Shown: positions 28,476 through 37,391, counted from the stretch's first letter. The stretch is 64,000 bases of DNA from Xanthomarina arctica (GCF_014638915.1 NZ_BMFQ01000003.1:496001-560000), one strand, 5' to 3'. Program-made: numbers and translations. Notes: generated by a model not told the origin, from the letters alone.

Positions 28476-29456
28476 TTATTCTATATAACCCATTTTCTTC
28501 ATCCAGTCGTCATTAAACATTTTACCAACATATCTACTTCCATGATCGTGAAACAAAACCACAACCACATCGTCTTTTGTAAAGTGTTCTTTTAATTGCA
28601 ATAATCCTTTAATTGCTGCGCCAGCGGAGTTGCCTAAAAACATACCTTCTTTTTTTGCTAACAACTGCGTGTAAACAGCAGCATCTTTATCTGTAACTTT
28701 AGTGAAGCCATCGATAATATCGAAGTTTACATTTTTTGGTAAAATATCTTCCCCAATTCCTTCGGTTACATAAGGATAAATTTCTTTTTCATCGAAAATA
28801 CCAGTTTCGTGATATTTTTTAAAGACAGAACCATAGGTATCAATTCCCCAAATTTTCACATCTGGATTTTGTTCTTTTAAATATTTTCCAACTCCTGAAA
28901 TTGTTCCTCCTGTTCCAACACCCACTACAAAATGCGTGATTTTACCTTCGGTTTGTTTCCAGATTTCCGGACCTGTACTTTCGTAATGTGCTTTCGTATT
29001 ACTTGGATTATCATACTGATTTACATACCAAGAATTAGGAGTTTCTTCACCCAAACGTTTAGAAACAGAATAATAAGAACGAGGATCCGTAGGTTCCACA
29101 TCTGTTGGGCAAACAACAACTTCCGCTCCCACAGCTCTTAACATATCTACTTTTTCTTTACTCTGCTTGTCTGCCATTACAAATATACATTTGTAACCTT
29201 TTACAATGGCGGCAAGTGCTAAGCCCATTCCCGTATTTCCAGACGTACCTTCAATAATGGTTCCTCCTGGTTTTAAACGTCCATCTGCTTCGGCATCTTC
29301 AATCATGGTTAATGCCATTCTGTCTTTTACAGAATTTCCAGGATTAAAAGTTTCGTATTTTGCTAATACCAAACATGGCAATTCTTCTGTTAGTTTATTT
29401 ATTTTAACCAATGGTGTATTTCCAATGGTCTCTAGGATATTCTTTGCGTAATTCAT
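28476..29456 (-). CDS. PLP-dependent cysteine synthase / cystathionine beta-synthase-like enzyme
   Basis: A 326-residue fold-type II PLP enzyme that makes cysteine or cystathionine. Landmarks are TIGNTPLVKIN, the PLP lysine in NPGNSVKDR, the substrate loop GTSGNTG, the phosphate loop GVGTGGTISG and GNSAGAA. It is closer to CBS-type enzymes without the regulatory domain than to CysK, but this needs a tree. I start it at the ATG 29456 (MNYAKNILETIGNTP): a promoter-like TACCTTTG overlaps the longer reading at 29477. The end duplicates a remnant 0.7 kb away. Confidence 0.88.
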   Translation of the reverse strand: MNYAKNILETIGNTPLVKINKLTEELPCLVLAKYETFNPGNSVKDRMALTMIEDAEADGRLKPGGTIIEGTSGNTGMGLALAAIVKGYKCIFVMADKQSKEKVDMLRAVGAEVVVCPTDVEPTDPRSYYSVSKRLGEETPNSWYVNQYDNPSNTKAHYESTGPEIWKQTEGKITHFVVGVGTGGTISGVGKYLKEQNPDVKIWGIDTYGSVFKKYHETGIFDEKEIYPYVTEGIGEDILPKNVNFDIIDGFTKVTDKDAAVYTQLLAKKEGMFLGNSAGAAIKGLLQLKEHFTKDDVVVVLFHDHGSRYVGKMFNDDWMKKMGYIE

Positions 29457-29474
29457 GCTCTTAATTTTCAGGTG

Positions 29475-29505
29475 CAAAGGTATGTTTTTGCTATGAATTC
29501 ACGAA
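29475..29505 (-). promoter_or_regulatory. Candidate promoter of the cysteine synthase-like gene
   Basis: -7 TACCTTTG at 29482-29475, with TTCG 19 nt upstream as a near-match to the -33 TTTG. The predicted transcript starts about 12 nt before the ATG at 29456, and supports that start over the longer one. Confidence 0.55.
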
Positions 29506-29570
29506 TAGTTTTTAAGAAGAATTATTTTGTACAGAAATGCAAACAACCACTACTTATTACCAGCTGTTTC

Positions 29571-30806
29571 CTATTCAAAGCGAATTGCCTTTACAGGAGA
29601 AATTTTAGTAATTATATATGATGGCAATAATAACATAACCAGACACAAGACAAAGGTTCCAATATTTAATGCTAAAATATAACTTAAGCTAATGTAAACA
29701 GGCGCTTCGGCTACATAATAAACATCTGGATTTAAAGGGAAAAGTTTAAAATATTTTTGAGCAAATAGCAAACCTAAACCTATAACATTACCCCAAATCA
29801 AACCTAAAGTAATAAGGTACGACGCATTATATAAAAATATTTTTCTAATCGCCCAATTGTTAGAACCAAGCGCTTTCAAGATCCCAATCATTTGTGTGCG
29901 TTCTAAAACTAAAACCAATAAAGCGGTTATCATATTGATACCTGCCACTAAAATCATGATGCCAATAATGCCATAAATGTTTTTAACGAAAATTTTTATC
30001 CATTCGAAAATAGAAGCGAATTTTTGTTCTACAGTAGTTACATTAAGTAAAGGTGGCGTGTTATGATAAACCTGATTATAAATATCGTTTAGCTTATTAT
30101 AATCCGTTACAAAAACCTCAAAATGTCCAGCCTGGTTATCTTCCCATTTATTAAGACGTTGCAAATGACGTAGATCTCCAAGAACATAAGTTTCATCAAA
30201 ATCTTTGAACCCTGAATTATAAATACCCACAATGTTATAGGTAATCATACTTGGTGGTTTGTTTGGATCGTCCTTTCTAAATAAAGTATTAAATGTATCT
30301 CCTAATTTAAAATGAAGTCTATTAGCTAAATATTGAGAAATTAAAACATCTTCATTTCTTTCATTTGAATAATCAGGAAGTTTTCCTTCTACCAGAAAAT
30401 CTTGAAAATAAGTCCAATCGAAATCAGCTCCAACTCCTTTTAGAATGATGGCCTCAAAATCTGTTTCTGTTCTAATAATTCCAAATTTAGTAGCAACGGC
30501 TTGAATATGAGAAACACCTTCCACCGATTTAAACTCTGGATAAAAATCTTGATCTAAAGAGACTGGGTTGCCGCTTTCCTGAGAATTATTACTATCGAAA
30601 TTAGAAATAACAATTTCACCATTAAAAGCCACAACTTTTTCACGAATCTTTTGTTGAAGTCCAATTCCAGTAGCAATTGCAATCATCATCACAATAATTC
30701 CTATAGCAATTGCCGCAATACCAATTTTTATTATTGGTGCCGAAACACTACTTTTATACGCTTTACTATCAATAATGCGTTTGGCTATAAAATATTCGAA
30801 TTTCAA
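29571..30806 (-). CDS. LolC/LolE-like ABC transporter permease (MacB/FtsX fold)
   Basis: About 411 residues. One N-terminal transmembrane helix (about 22-45, IAAIAIGIIVMMIAIATGIG), a large periplasmic domain and three C-terminal helices (about 270-405) form the MacB/LolCE topology; this family extracts lipoproteins from the inner membrane or drives mechanotransmission, powered by a separate ATPase not found next to it. There is no ATG at the N-terminus; I choose the TTG at 30806 (product starts with KFEYFIAKRIIDSKAYKSS), which matches related proteins, over a TTG three codons earlier. Its start abuts that of the divergent NamZ-like gene. Confidence 0.82.
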   Translation of the reverse strand: MKFEYFIAKRIIDSKAYKSSVSAPIIKIGIAAIAIGIIVMMIAIATGIGLQQKIREKVVAFNGEIVISNFDSNNSQESGNPVSLDQDFYPEFKSVEGVSHIQAVATKFGIIRTETDFEAIILKGVGADFDWTYFQDFLVEGKLPDYSNERNEDVLISQYLANRLHFKLGDTFNTLFRKDDPNKPPSMITYNIVGIYNSGFKDFDETYVLGDLRHLQRLNKWEDNQAGHFEVFVTDYNKLNDIYNQVYHNTPPLLNVTTVEQKFASIFEWIKIFVKNIYGIIGIMILVAGINMITALLVLVLERTQMIGILKALGSNNWAIRKIFLYNASYLITLGLIWGNVIGLGLLFAQKYFKLFPLNPDVYYVAEAPVYISLSYILALNIGTFVLCLVMLLLPSYIITKISPVKAIRFE

Positions 30807-32075
30807 ATGATGCAATTAAAATTAATTCAGTTCAAAAATACAGTTTTATTATTTGTTTTAATACTCATTTCCTGTGGAAACTTATCCAATGCTAAAAGTG
30901 AAAAACTTGTTAAGCATAGCAATGATAAGATTGCTTCGTCACAAGCTATTCGCGATACTAAAAGTATTATTGTTGGCGCAAATCAAACAGAAAAGTATTT
31001 ACCTTTATTAAAAGGAAAACGTGTTGGAATTGTTGCTAATCTTACGAGTGTTATTTTTAAAAATCCTGAACAAACAAGTTATACACATCTAGTAGATTCA
31101 TTAGTTGCTTTAAACATAGATGTTATAAAAGTACTTTCACCAGAACATGGGTTTAGAGGTGTGGCAGATGCTGGAGAATTAGTTGAAAGCGGAAAAGATA
31201 ACAAAACAGGTTTACCTATTATTTCACTTTATGGGAAAAACAAAAAAGCATCTATTGAAGCATTTCAAGATCTAGATATTGTAATTTTCGATGTTCAAGA
31301 TGTTGGGGTTCGTTTTTACACCTATATCTCTACCCTGCATTACATTATGGAATCCTGCGCAGAAGCTAATATTCCATTACTTATTTTAGATAGACCAAAC
31401 CCGAATGGACATTATGTAGATGGGCCAACCCTTAAAATTGAGAACAAGAGTTTTCTTGGCATGCATCCAATACCCCTAGTTCATGGGTTAACAATAGGTG
31501 AATTTGCTCAAATGCTTAATGGTGAAAAATGGTTGGAAAATAAAGTACAATGTGATATAACCATTATACCAGTTGAAAATTATACTCATGATACGTTTTA
31601 TCATGTACCTATTAGACCTTCGCCTAATTTGCCTAATGATCAAGCTATAAAACTATATCCTAGTCTTGGGCTTTTTGAAGGCACAGACATTAATGCTGGG
31701 AGAGGAACAGAATTTCAATTTCAAAGGTATGGAGCCCCATTTTTAGATAAAAAAATCTTTACTTTTTCTTATACACCTAAAGAAAATTTTGGTGCAAAGA
31801 ATCCAAAACATAAAGATGTTCTTTGTTATGGCGAAAATTTAGAAAACAATCCCTTATATGGAGAAGTATCTTTAAAATGGTTGATGAAAGCTTATAACCA
31901 TGCAACTGATAAATCGAAAGTATTTAATACTGCAAATTTCACCAAACATGCTGGAACAGCCATATTACAACAACAAATTGAAGCAGGATTAAGCGAAAAA
32001 GAGATCAAAGCCACTTGGCAGACAGATCTTGTTGCCTTTAAAAAAATAAGAGCCACTTATTTAATTTACAATTAA
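30807..32075 (+). CDS. NamZ-like exo-beta-N-acetylmuramidase (DUF1343), lipoprotein
   Basis: A 422-residue protein of the DUF1343 family, whose characterised members (NamZ) release MurNAc from the ends of peptidoglycan fragments. It has a lipoprotein signal (MMQLKLIQFKNTVLLFVLILISC; lipobox LISC). Conserved family blocks are VGIVANLTSV, LSPEHGFRG, FDVQDVGVRFYTY, LDRPNP and GTDINAGRGTEFQF. An outer-membrane or periplasmic lipoprotein role in wall recycling or MurNAc scavenging is inferred. The reading frame could extend upstream over the permease gene, but the signal peptide fixes the start at 30807 or 30810. Confidence 0.88.
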   Translation: MMQLKLIQFKNTVLLFVLILISCGNLSNAKSEKLVKHSNDKIASSQAIRDTKSIIVGANQTEKYLPLLKGKRVGIVANLTSVIFKNPEQTSYTHLVDSLVALNIDVIKVLSPEHGFRGVADAGELVESGKDNKTGLPIISLYGKNKKASIEAFQDLDIVIFDVQDVGVRFYTYISTLHYIMESCAEANIPLLILDRPNPNGHYVDGPTLKIENKSFLGMHPIPLVHGLTIGEFAQMLNGEKWLENKVQCDITIIPVENYTHDTFYHVPIRPSPNLPNDQAIKLYPSLGLFEGTDINAGRGTEFQFQRYGAPFLDKKIFTFSYTPKENFGAKNPKHKDVLCYGENLENNPLYGEVSLKWLMKAYNHATDKSKVFNTANFTKHAGTAILQQQIEAGLSEKEIKATWQTDLVAFKKIRATYLIYN

Positions 32076-32078
32076 ATA

Positions 32079-32840
32079 TTAATCGTAAGGTCTCCCGTTC
32101 GGTCTTAAATTGTTTCGTCTATAATCTGCTCTAGATTGAATGTTATGGCTCCCAGAACGCGTATCTGAAAGATTATAAGCCTTAGAATACGCAGGCTTAT
32201 TGCGTTCAAGAATGTTATCTATTTTTCTGGTTTTTAAATGCTTGGCATCCAAATCATCTCTATCTTCTATGGACGTTAAAGAACCTGAAAGCTGTGTATC
32301 TTTTACAACGTCTAAATTACTGTTATCTCCATTATTTGCTAAGCCAACCGGTTTAGGGAAATCTTTTATAATTTTATTTTCACTTAAATCCAAGATAGGA
32401 ATATTCAGCCCAGCCAAATGACTATTTGAATGCATTGGATTCATACCTCTCATCAAGATAGAATCAATAGGCAATAATCTGGAAATTTTAAAAACAATGG
32501 TTTTTCTGTAGATATAGGTATCGTCACGACCCTCTGTATGAACCACAGCAAAAGTATAATCGCCCATAGGCAAATCGCTTAGAGGAATTCTAATGTCTTT
32601 TGTAACATCATTAATGGCATACACCTTTAAACCTGAAGTTCCAATAACTTCAATTTTATTAAGATCGAATTGACTTTCTAGATAGAGGGTATCACCGGAA
32701 GTATTTAAATAATGATTTAAACTTTGGGCTGAATCATTTACATTTTTAAAAATAGCAGAATACACAACATCTTGACTATAAGAAGTATTAAAGTAGGCTA
32801 CAACTAAAAACGTAAACATTTTGAGATTTAGGGTCTTCAT
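32079..32840 (-). CDS. Secreted protein of unknown function
   Basis: A 253-residue protein with a signal peptide (about 1-22, NTSYSQ). Residues 25-125 look like an immunoglobulin-like beta-sandwich (LESQFDLNKIEVIGTSGLKVY, LPMGDYTFAVVHTEGRDDTYIYRKTIVFKI). The C-terminal half (about 150-253) is polar, rich in Arg, Asn and Asp, probably disordered, ending RRNNLRPNGRPYD. I do not recognise a family. It ends 3 bp from the convergent NamZ-like gene, with no terminator between them. Its leader holds an inverted repeat and a TATTTTTG box. Confidence 0.6.
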   Translation of the reverse strand: MKTLNLKMFTFLVVAYFNTSYSQDVVYSAIFKNVNDSAQSLNHYLNTSGDTLYLESQFDLNKIEVIGTSGLKVYAINDVTKDIRIPLSDLPMGDYTFAVVHTEGRDDTYIYRKTIVFKISRLLPIDSILMRGMNPMHSNSHLAGLNIPILDLSENKIIKDFPKPVGLANNGDNSNLDVVKDTQLSGSLTSIEDRDDLDAKHLKTRKIDNILERNKPAYSKAYNLSDTRSGSHNIQSRADYRRNNLRPNGRPYD

Positions 32841-32855
32841 GTGTTTATAGTTTTA

Positions 32856-32917
32856 TTTTGTTCAACAAAATTATTTCTTAGGTAAAACTCATTCCTTTGT
32901 TGAACAAAACAAAAATA
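32856..32917 (-). promoter_or_regulatory. Inverted repeat and promoter-like box before the 253-residue secreted protein
   Basis: TTTTGTTCAACAAA (32856-32869) and TTTGTTGAACAAAA (32896-32909) are perfect inverted copies, each also near-palindromic (TTTGTT-C-AACAAA). Just upstream on the minus strand is a -7-like TATTTTTG (32917-32910). The two arms could pair as a 14-bp stem in the leader or serve as twin operator half-sites. The rest of 32918-33200 holds no gene I can support. Confidence 0.55.
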
Positions 32918-33200
32918 CGACAATGTGATTATCGGAAATAGAATCGAATAAGATATTCGATAAGTCTATAATTAAATTAGACTAACTGTTTTAGTGGCAA
33001 CTAAATATCTAAATTTTAAGCATTTAATCGATTCTAACTTTTTATGATTTCGTAAAATTTAGATTAATTAGTGGTCACAGCCATAGGGAAAAAGCCAAAA
33101 ACAGGAATCACATTTATGATTTTCTTCGAACAATTTCGTAGGTAGAATTTATAGGTGCGTAGGCTAAAAAACAAATCCAATTATTTTTAGGATTCTGAAT

Positions 33201-34046
33201 TTATAAAATATCTTTTTCAGAAATAATAGTAGGATTATGATAGTCTTGAAATGGTTGTTTTAAAAGTTCGGTAATTTGTCCATTCTTAACTTCGTCTGGA
33301 AACACATCCACGCCATATACCAGTTTCTCTCTATCAAATTCCATATAAGTGCCAAAAACCCGATCCCAAATAGAAAATATATTTCCATAGTTAGAATCCG
33401 TATAAGGCAACACATAATGATGATGAATTTTATGCATATCTGGAGACACAAAAAAGTAACTGATAATCTTATCCAGTTTTTTAGGCATTCTAATATTGGC
33501 ATGTGTTAATTGCGTAAAAACTACTGATAGAGATTGATAAATAAACACAACAGCAATTGGAGTTCCTACAATAAAAACACCCATTAAAGTGAAGGTAAAA
33601 CGAATGACACTTTCCAAAGGATGATGTCTGTTTCCAGTGGTTGTATCTACATGATGATCTGTATGATGTACCAAATGAATCTTCCAAAGTGGATTCACTT
33701 TATGTTCCACATAATGCGCTAAATAAGCTCCAAAAAAGTCGAGCATCATTACACCCAACACCACATATAACCAAAGTGGCATGGTTGGTAACCAATTGAT
33801 AATTCCAAAATGATTGACTTTTACCCAATCTGCAGTTAGTAATAACAAAAATGCTAGTCCGAAATTTATTATAATGGTTGTAGCCGTTAAAAAGAAATTT
33901 GGACCTGCATGTTTCCACTTTTTATAAGAAAATTTAAAAAGGGGAAAAGCACCTTCCATTAACCAAAATAAAGTGATTCCTCCAGCAAGAAGCAAACTTC
34001 TGTGAAATGTTGGAATCGTTTCGAAATAATTAAATATGCTTTCCAA
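33201..34046 (-). CDS. Sterol desaturase / fatty acid hydroxylase family protein
   Basis: A 281-residue integral membrane di-iron enzyme. About four hydrophobic helices lie in residues 15-110 and 145-175. The family histidine clusters are complete: AHYVEHKVN, HLVHHTDHHVD, NRHHPLE and MHKIHHHYV followed by NYGNIFSIWDRVFGTY. Members hydroxylate or desaturate lipids in membranes; the substrate here is unknown (bacterial members act on carotenoids, sphingolipids or hopanoids). It stands alone, with 360 bp upstream-side and 176 bp downstream spacers. Confidence 0.88.
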   Translation of the reverse strand: MESIFNYFETIPTFHRSLLLAGGITLFWLMEGAFPLFKFSYKKWKHAGPNFFLTATTIIINFGLAFLLLLTADWVKVNHFGIINWLPTMPLWLYVVLGVMMLDFFGAYLAHYVEHKVNPLWKIHLVHHTDHHVDTTTGNRHHPLESVIRFTFTLMGVFIVGTPIAVVFIYQSLSVVFTQLTHANIRMPKKLDKIISYFFVSPDMHKIHHHYVLPYTDSNYGNIFSIWDRVFGTYMEFDREKLVYGVDVFPDEVKNGQITELLKQPFQDYHNPTIISEKDIL

Positions 34047-34083
34047 GGTCTAAAATTTTTACTAAATATACTAAAAATTTTAA

Positions 34084-34131
34084 AGTCTTCAGTCACCGTC
34101 CTACGCTAAAGCTTCGGATGGGCATACAGTC
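34084..34131 (-). repeat. GC-rich intergenic repeat, copy 1 (short)
   Basis: On the minus strand it carries TGCCC, TCCGAAGCTTTA, then GGTGACTGAAGACT. These blocks recur in the same order in the longer copy at 43171-43251, which has an extra central part. It lies in a gene-free spacer between the desaturase and YkgJ genes. Confidence 0.7.
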
Positions 34132-34192
34132 TCAGTATTCAGAAATTTTTCATGAACTTTTATACTTTAAATACTATTTTAAAAATTGAGTC

Positions 34193-34216
34193 TGAGACTG
34201 AGACTGAGACTGAGAC
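34193..34216. repeat. Hexanucleotide tandem repeat (TGAGAC)4
   Basis: Four exact TGAGAC units, preceded by a degenerate unit, lie just before the YkgJ stop codon at 34223. The end CTGAGACTGT is the inverse of ACAGTCTCAG at 34126-34135, so the tract may belong to the neighbouring repeat element. Confidence 0.8.
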
Positions 34217-34222
34217 TGTAAA

Positions 34223-34717
34223 CTAAACTTTAATCCGTTTCTTCATTTCTTCAACAATATTAAAAGCCGCTGGACAAATAGCCACATTTTGTAAGGTTAA
34301 ATTAGAAATTTGTTGAAATTTCTTTCTGTCTGTATGCGGGAATTCACTGCATGCTTTGGGTCTAACATCATAAATAGAGCAATAATTATCAGCTCCTAAA
34401 AACGTACAAGGCACAGACTGCAACACATAATCTTTGTCTTCATCTATCCTTAAATACGTATCGATAAACTGTTGCTGTTTCATTTTAAAATGCTTGGCAA
34501 TACGCACCACATCTTTATCTGTAAACAAAGGCCCAGTAGTTTTACAACAATTGGCACATTCTAAACAATCTGTCCGCTTAAATTCTTCGTTATGCAATTC
34601 TTGCATGATATAATCCAACTGCTTTGGGGGCTTCTTTTTAAGCTTGGCAAAGAAGTTTTTATTTTCCTTATGCTTATCTTTGGCGAGTTTTGGAAGGTTT
34701 TTAATAATATCTTGCAT
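34223..34717 (-). CDS. YkgJ-family cysteine cluster protein
   Basis: A 164-residue protein with an eight-cysteine pattern: CLECANCC (about 56-63), then CTFLGADNYCSIYDVRPKAC and a late Cys. The family, formerly annotated as Fe-S oxidoreductase, probably binds a zinc or Fe-S centre; function is unknown. The first 40 residues are very basic (KDKHKENKNFFAKLKKKPPKQ). It is divergent from the methyltransferase gene, with 99 bp between the starts. Confidence 0.85.
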   Translation of the reverse strand: MQDIIKNLPKLAKDKHKENKNFFAKLKKKPPKQLDYIMQELHNEEFKRTDCLECANCCKTTGPLFTDKDVVRIAKHFKMKQQQFIDTYLRIDEDKDYVLQSVPCTFLGADNYCSIYDVRPKACSEFPHTDRKKFQQISNLTLQNVAICPAAFNIVEEMKKRIKV

Positions 34718-34816
34718 AACACAAAAGTAATAAAACTTGTTATTTAGAGCGATGAGAAAAATCTAAAATAATAAAGATGTTTCTTCTATGCTTAACATAA
34801 CACAAAACACAAACCC

Positions 34817-35512
34817 TTGAAAGACCTATTCGGAAAAGCCTTATTAGATTACCAAAATGGTAATTACACTGAAGATTTAATTACGTCTACCAATATATCG
34901 GGTGAAGACGAACTCCCTCTTCCCTATTTGTTTAGAGGTTTTGAAGACATGCCGAAACTTGAAAAAAAAGCTTTGAAACTTTCAAATGGAAAGATCTTAG
35001 ATGTGGGTTCTGGTTCTGGCAGTCATAGCTTGTACCTGCAAGAGAAAGGATTTGAAGTGAAAGCTATTGATATTTCTCTAGGAGCTATAGAAGTCGCAAA
35101 AAAACGTGGTGTTTTAAAAGCAGAATTAAAAGACATTCTCAATGAAACAGAAACTTTCGATACCATTTTATTATTAATGAATGGAACAGGAATTTTTCAA
35201 GAAGTTTCAAAAGTTGCTACCTATTTAAAACATTTAAAATCTTTATTGAATCCAAAAGGTCAGATTCTGATTGACTCTTCTGATATTAAATATATGTATG
35301 AAGATGAAGATGGCGGACTTTGGGTAGATACAAATTCCGATTATTATGGCGAGTTAGACTATTTCTTAAGCTATAAAAATGAAGACGAAGAACCCATGAA
35401 ATGGTTGTATCTAGATTTTGAAAGCTTAAAATTTGCTTGTGAAAGTGTTGGGTTAACTTGCGAAAAAGTAATGGATGGAGACCATTTTGATTATTTAGCG
35501 AAACTTTATTAA
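34817..35512 (+). CDS. Class I SAM-dependent methyltransferase
   Basis: A 231-residue Rossmann-fold methyltransferase. The SAM-binding motif is ILDVGSGSGSHSLYL (about 56-70), followed by the acidic strand end VKAIDIS and the motif IV region TILLLMNGTGIF. The start is TTG at 34817 (KDLFGKALLDYQNGNYTED): no in-frame ATG lies upstream before a stop, and the N-terminus matches the family I know from flavobacteria. Substrate unknown. It is convergent with the amidohydrolase gene. Confidence 0.84.
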   Translation: MKDLFGKALLDYQNGNYTEDLITSTNISGEDELPLPYLFRGFEDMPKLEKKALKLSNGKILDVGSGSGSHSLYLQEKGFEVKAIDISLGAIEVAKKRGVLKAELKDILNETETFDTILLLMNGTGIFQEVSKVATYLKHLKSLLNPKGQILIDSSDIKYMYEDEDGGLWVDTNSDYYGELDYFLSYKNEDEEPMKWLYLDFESLKFACESVGLTCEKVMDGDHFDYLAKLY

Positions 35513-35520
35513 TAACAATC

Positions 35521-35591
35521 TCTCTGCGAAAAACTCTGCGCATCTCTGTGGAATATCAATAACGCAGAGATACACTGAGGAGCACAGAGAT
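35521..35591. repeat. Intergenic repeat with two interleaved inverted repeats
   Basis: TCTCTGCG (35521) pairs with CGCAGAGA (35563), and ATCTCTGTG (35542) with CACAGAGAT (35583). The element fills the 79-bp spacer between two convergent genes and ends one base before the amidohydrolase stop. It may serve as a weak terminator or be an intergenic repeat of a kind found in many bacterial genomes. Confidence 0.6.
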
Positions 35592-37214
35592 TTATTGCTT
35601 CACGCCATCAATAAAAGTTTGTTCCACTTTTGTGATTGGTATATTTATTAAGTCTGTAGTCATGATATCATGATCCAGAATGATAAAATCTGCAAATTTA
35701 CCTACTTCAATACTTCCTTTTTCGTTCTCTTCAAAATTAGAATAAGCGGCCCAAATGGTCATTCCTTTTAGAGTTTCTTCTCTAGTTAATCCATCTGCTA
35801 TCTGAAAACCTCCTTCAGGAAATTGCTCTAAATCCTGTCTAGCAACTGCGGCATAAAAGGTTAAAAACGGACTTACCTGTTCAATAGGAAAATCGGTTCC
35901 AAGAGCTACTTTTCCACTTGATTCTAAAAGTGTTTTGTAAGCATAAGCACCTTTAATACGTTCAGCACCTAGCCTATCTTCTGCCCAATACATATCGCTT
36001 GTAGCATGTGTAGGTTGAATGGAAGGAAGGATATTTTCATTTTTAAAATATTCAAAATCGTTGTCCGTAATTATTTGTGCATGTTCCACTCTCCAACGTC
36101 TATCAGTTTTTCCTTGCAAGGTTTTATCATAGGTTTTTAAAACGAAACTATTTGCCGAATCTCCAATAGCATGTGTATTCATTTGATAATTGGCCGCTTC
36201 AAGTCGCTTTGCTAAAGTTTCAAAATCTTCTAACCCAATAACCATGGCTCCAAAATGATTTTCGGCATCAGCATAAGGAGTTTTTAAAGCCGCACCACGA
36301 GACCCCAATGCCCCATCTGCGTATACTTTTACTGACTGTACATTTAGCTTTTCAGTTTTAATTTTTCCTTTAGGCAAGTAGTAATCAAGATTCTCTTTAG
36401 TATTAGAAACCATTCCGTACACTCGCATTTGCAAATCGCCTGTTTGTTGCAAACTATCAATTAATTCAATTACATTTCTATCCAATCCAGCATCAGAAAC
36501 GGTTGTCAAACCTAAACTTGCGCATATTTCCTGCGCATCCATCAATCCTTCTATTTGAAGCTGTCTAGTAGGTTTCGGGAAAATATTATAAACCAACTCC
36601 ATAGGATTATCGATTAAAACACCTGTTAATTCTCCGTTCTCCAAAACTACTTCACCACCATCTATTTTGGTGTCTTTGGTAATGTTTGCTAAATCTAAAG
36701 CTGCTTGATTACATAACAACGCATGTCCATCAATTCTGGTTAAGGCTATTGGAGTATTAGGAAATAAGGCATCTAATAATTTTTTGTTCGGGAAATTTTT
36801 GTCTTCCCAATCGTTTTGATCCCATCCACGACCAATAATAAAAGAAGTGTTTCTTTCATTTTGATAATCTAAAACACGTTTCATCACTTCTTCAAAACTG
36901 GTGGTTCCAGTTAAATCTACTGTTTGAAGATTCATTCCCATACCGTAAAAATGACAATGTGCATCTATAAATCCCGGAAAAACAGCTTGTCCTTTAGCAT
37001 CAATAATAGTATCTGCTACAAAGTTGTTTTGAATATCTTTTGTAGTACCTATTTTGAAAAACTTACCGTCTTTTATGGCAAAAGCTTCAGCCTTATCGAA
37101 ATTTGAATTTACGGTATAAACATTAGCATTTATGACGATGGTGTCGACTTGTTGCTTTTCTTTCTGACAAGACAGAATTAAGGTTAAAACGAAAATGGTT
37201 AGTAGTTTTTTCAT
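35592..37214 (-). CDS. Amidohydrolase family 3 (YtcJ-like) lipoprotein
   Basis: A 540-residue metal-dependent hydrolase. A lipoprotein signal (MKKLLTIFVLTLILSC, lipobox LILSC) fixes the start at 37214; the reading frame extends 24 codons upstream but without a signal function. The metal motif DAHCHF is present, with RGWDQNDWED, RIDGHALLCN, the later HAIGDSAN and VEHAQI, and ALGTDFPIEQVSPF near the end. YtcJ-type enzymes hydrolyse amide or ester bonds; the substrate is unknown. It is presumably anchored in a membrane facing the periplasm. Confidence 0.88.
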   Translation of the reverse strand: MKKLLTIFVLTLILSCQKEKQQVDTIVINANVYTVNSNFDKAEAFAIKDGKFFKIGTTKDIQNNFVADTIIDAKGQAVFPGFIDAHCHFYGMGMNLQTVDLTGTTSFEEVMKRVLDYQNERNTSFIIGRGWDQNDWEDKNFPNKKLLDALFPNTPIALTRIDGHALLCNQAALDLANITKDTKIDGGEVVLENGELTGVLIDNPMELVYNIFPKPTRQLQIEGLMDAQEICASLGLTTVSDAGLDRNVIELIDSLQQTGDLQMRVYGMVSNTKENLDYYLPKGKIKTEKLNVQSVKVYADGALGSRGAALKTPYADAENHFGAMVIGLEDFETLAKRLEAANYQMNTHAIGDSANSFVLKTYDKTLQGKTDRRWRVEHAQIITDNDFEYFKNENILPSIQPTHATSDMYWAEDRLGAERIKGAYAYKTLLESSGKVALGTDFPIEQVSPFLTFYAAVARQDLEQFPEGGFQIADGLTREETLKGMTIWAAYSNFEENEKGSIEVGKFADFIILDHDIMTTDLINIPITKVEQTFIDGVKQ

Positions 37215-37344
37215 AGGTATTTCCCATGCAAATGGGAGTCTTTTAAATAAGCTGTTAGAAAATTCGTGTAAATATATAAAAAACACCTCTAATGTTCACT
37301 TAGAAAACTATATTGAAATTCTTATAAAATCCACTCGAAGGGAC

Positions 37345-37376
37345 AAAAAAAGCGCTCCAATTAGAACGCTTTTTTT
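37345..37376 (-). terminator. Terminator of the 145-residue lipoprotein gene
   Basis: Arms AAAAAAAGCG and CGCTTTTTTT enclose an inner pairing TC/GA around CAATTA; the 3' end of the minus transcript runs into T residues. The central 28 bases match the terminator palindrome at 41312-41339 in 26 positions. Confidence 0.85.
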
Positions 37377-37391
37377 AAAGTTTAGAATTTT

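Noticed and set aside
33260-33918. Short open frames overlapping the sterol desaturase gene in other frames
   Set aside because: The real gene has all His motifs in one frame; the others are Cys/His-rich shadows.
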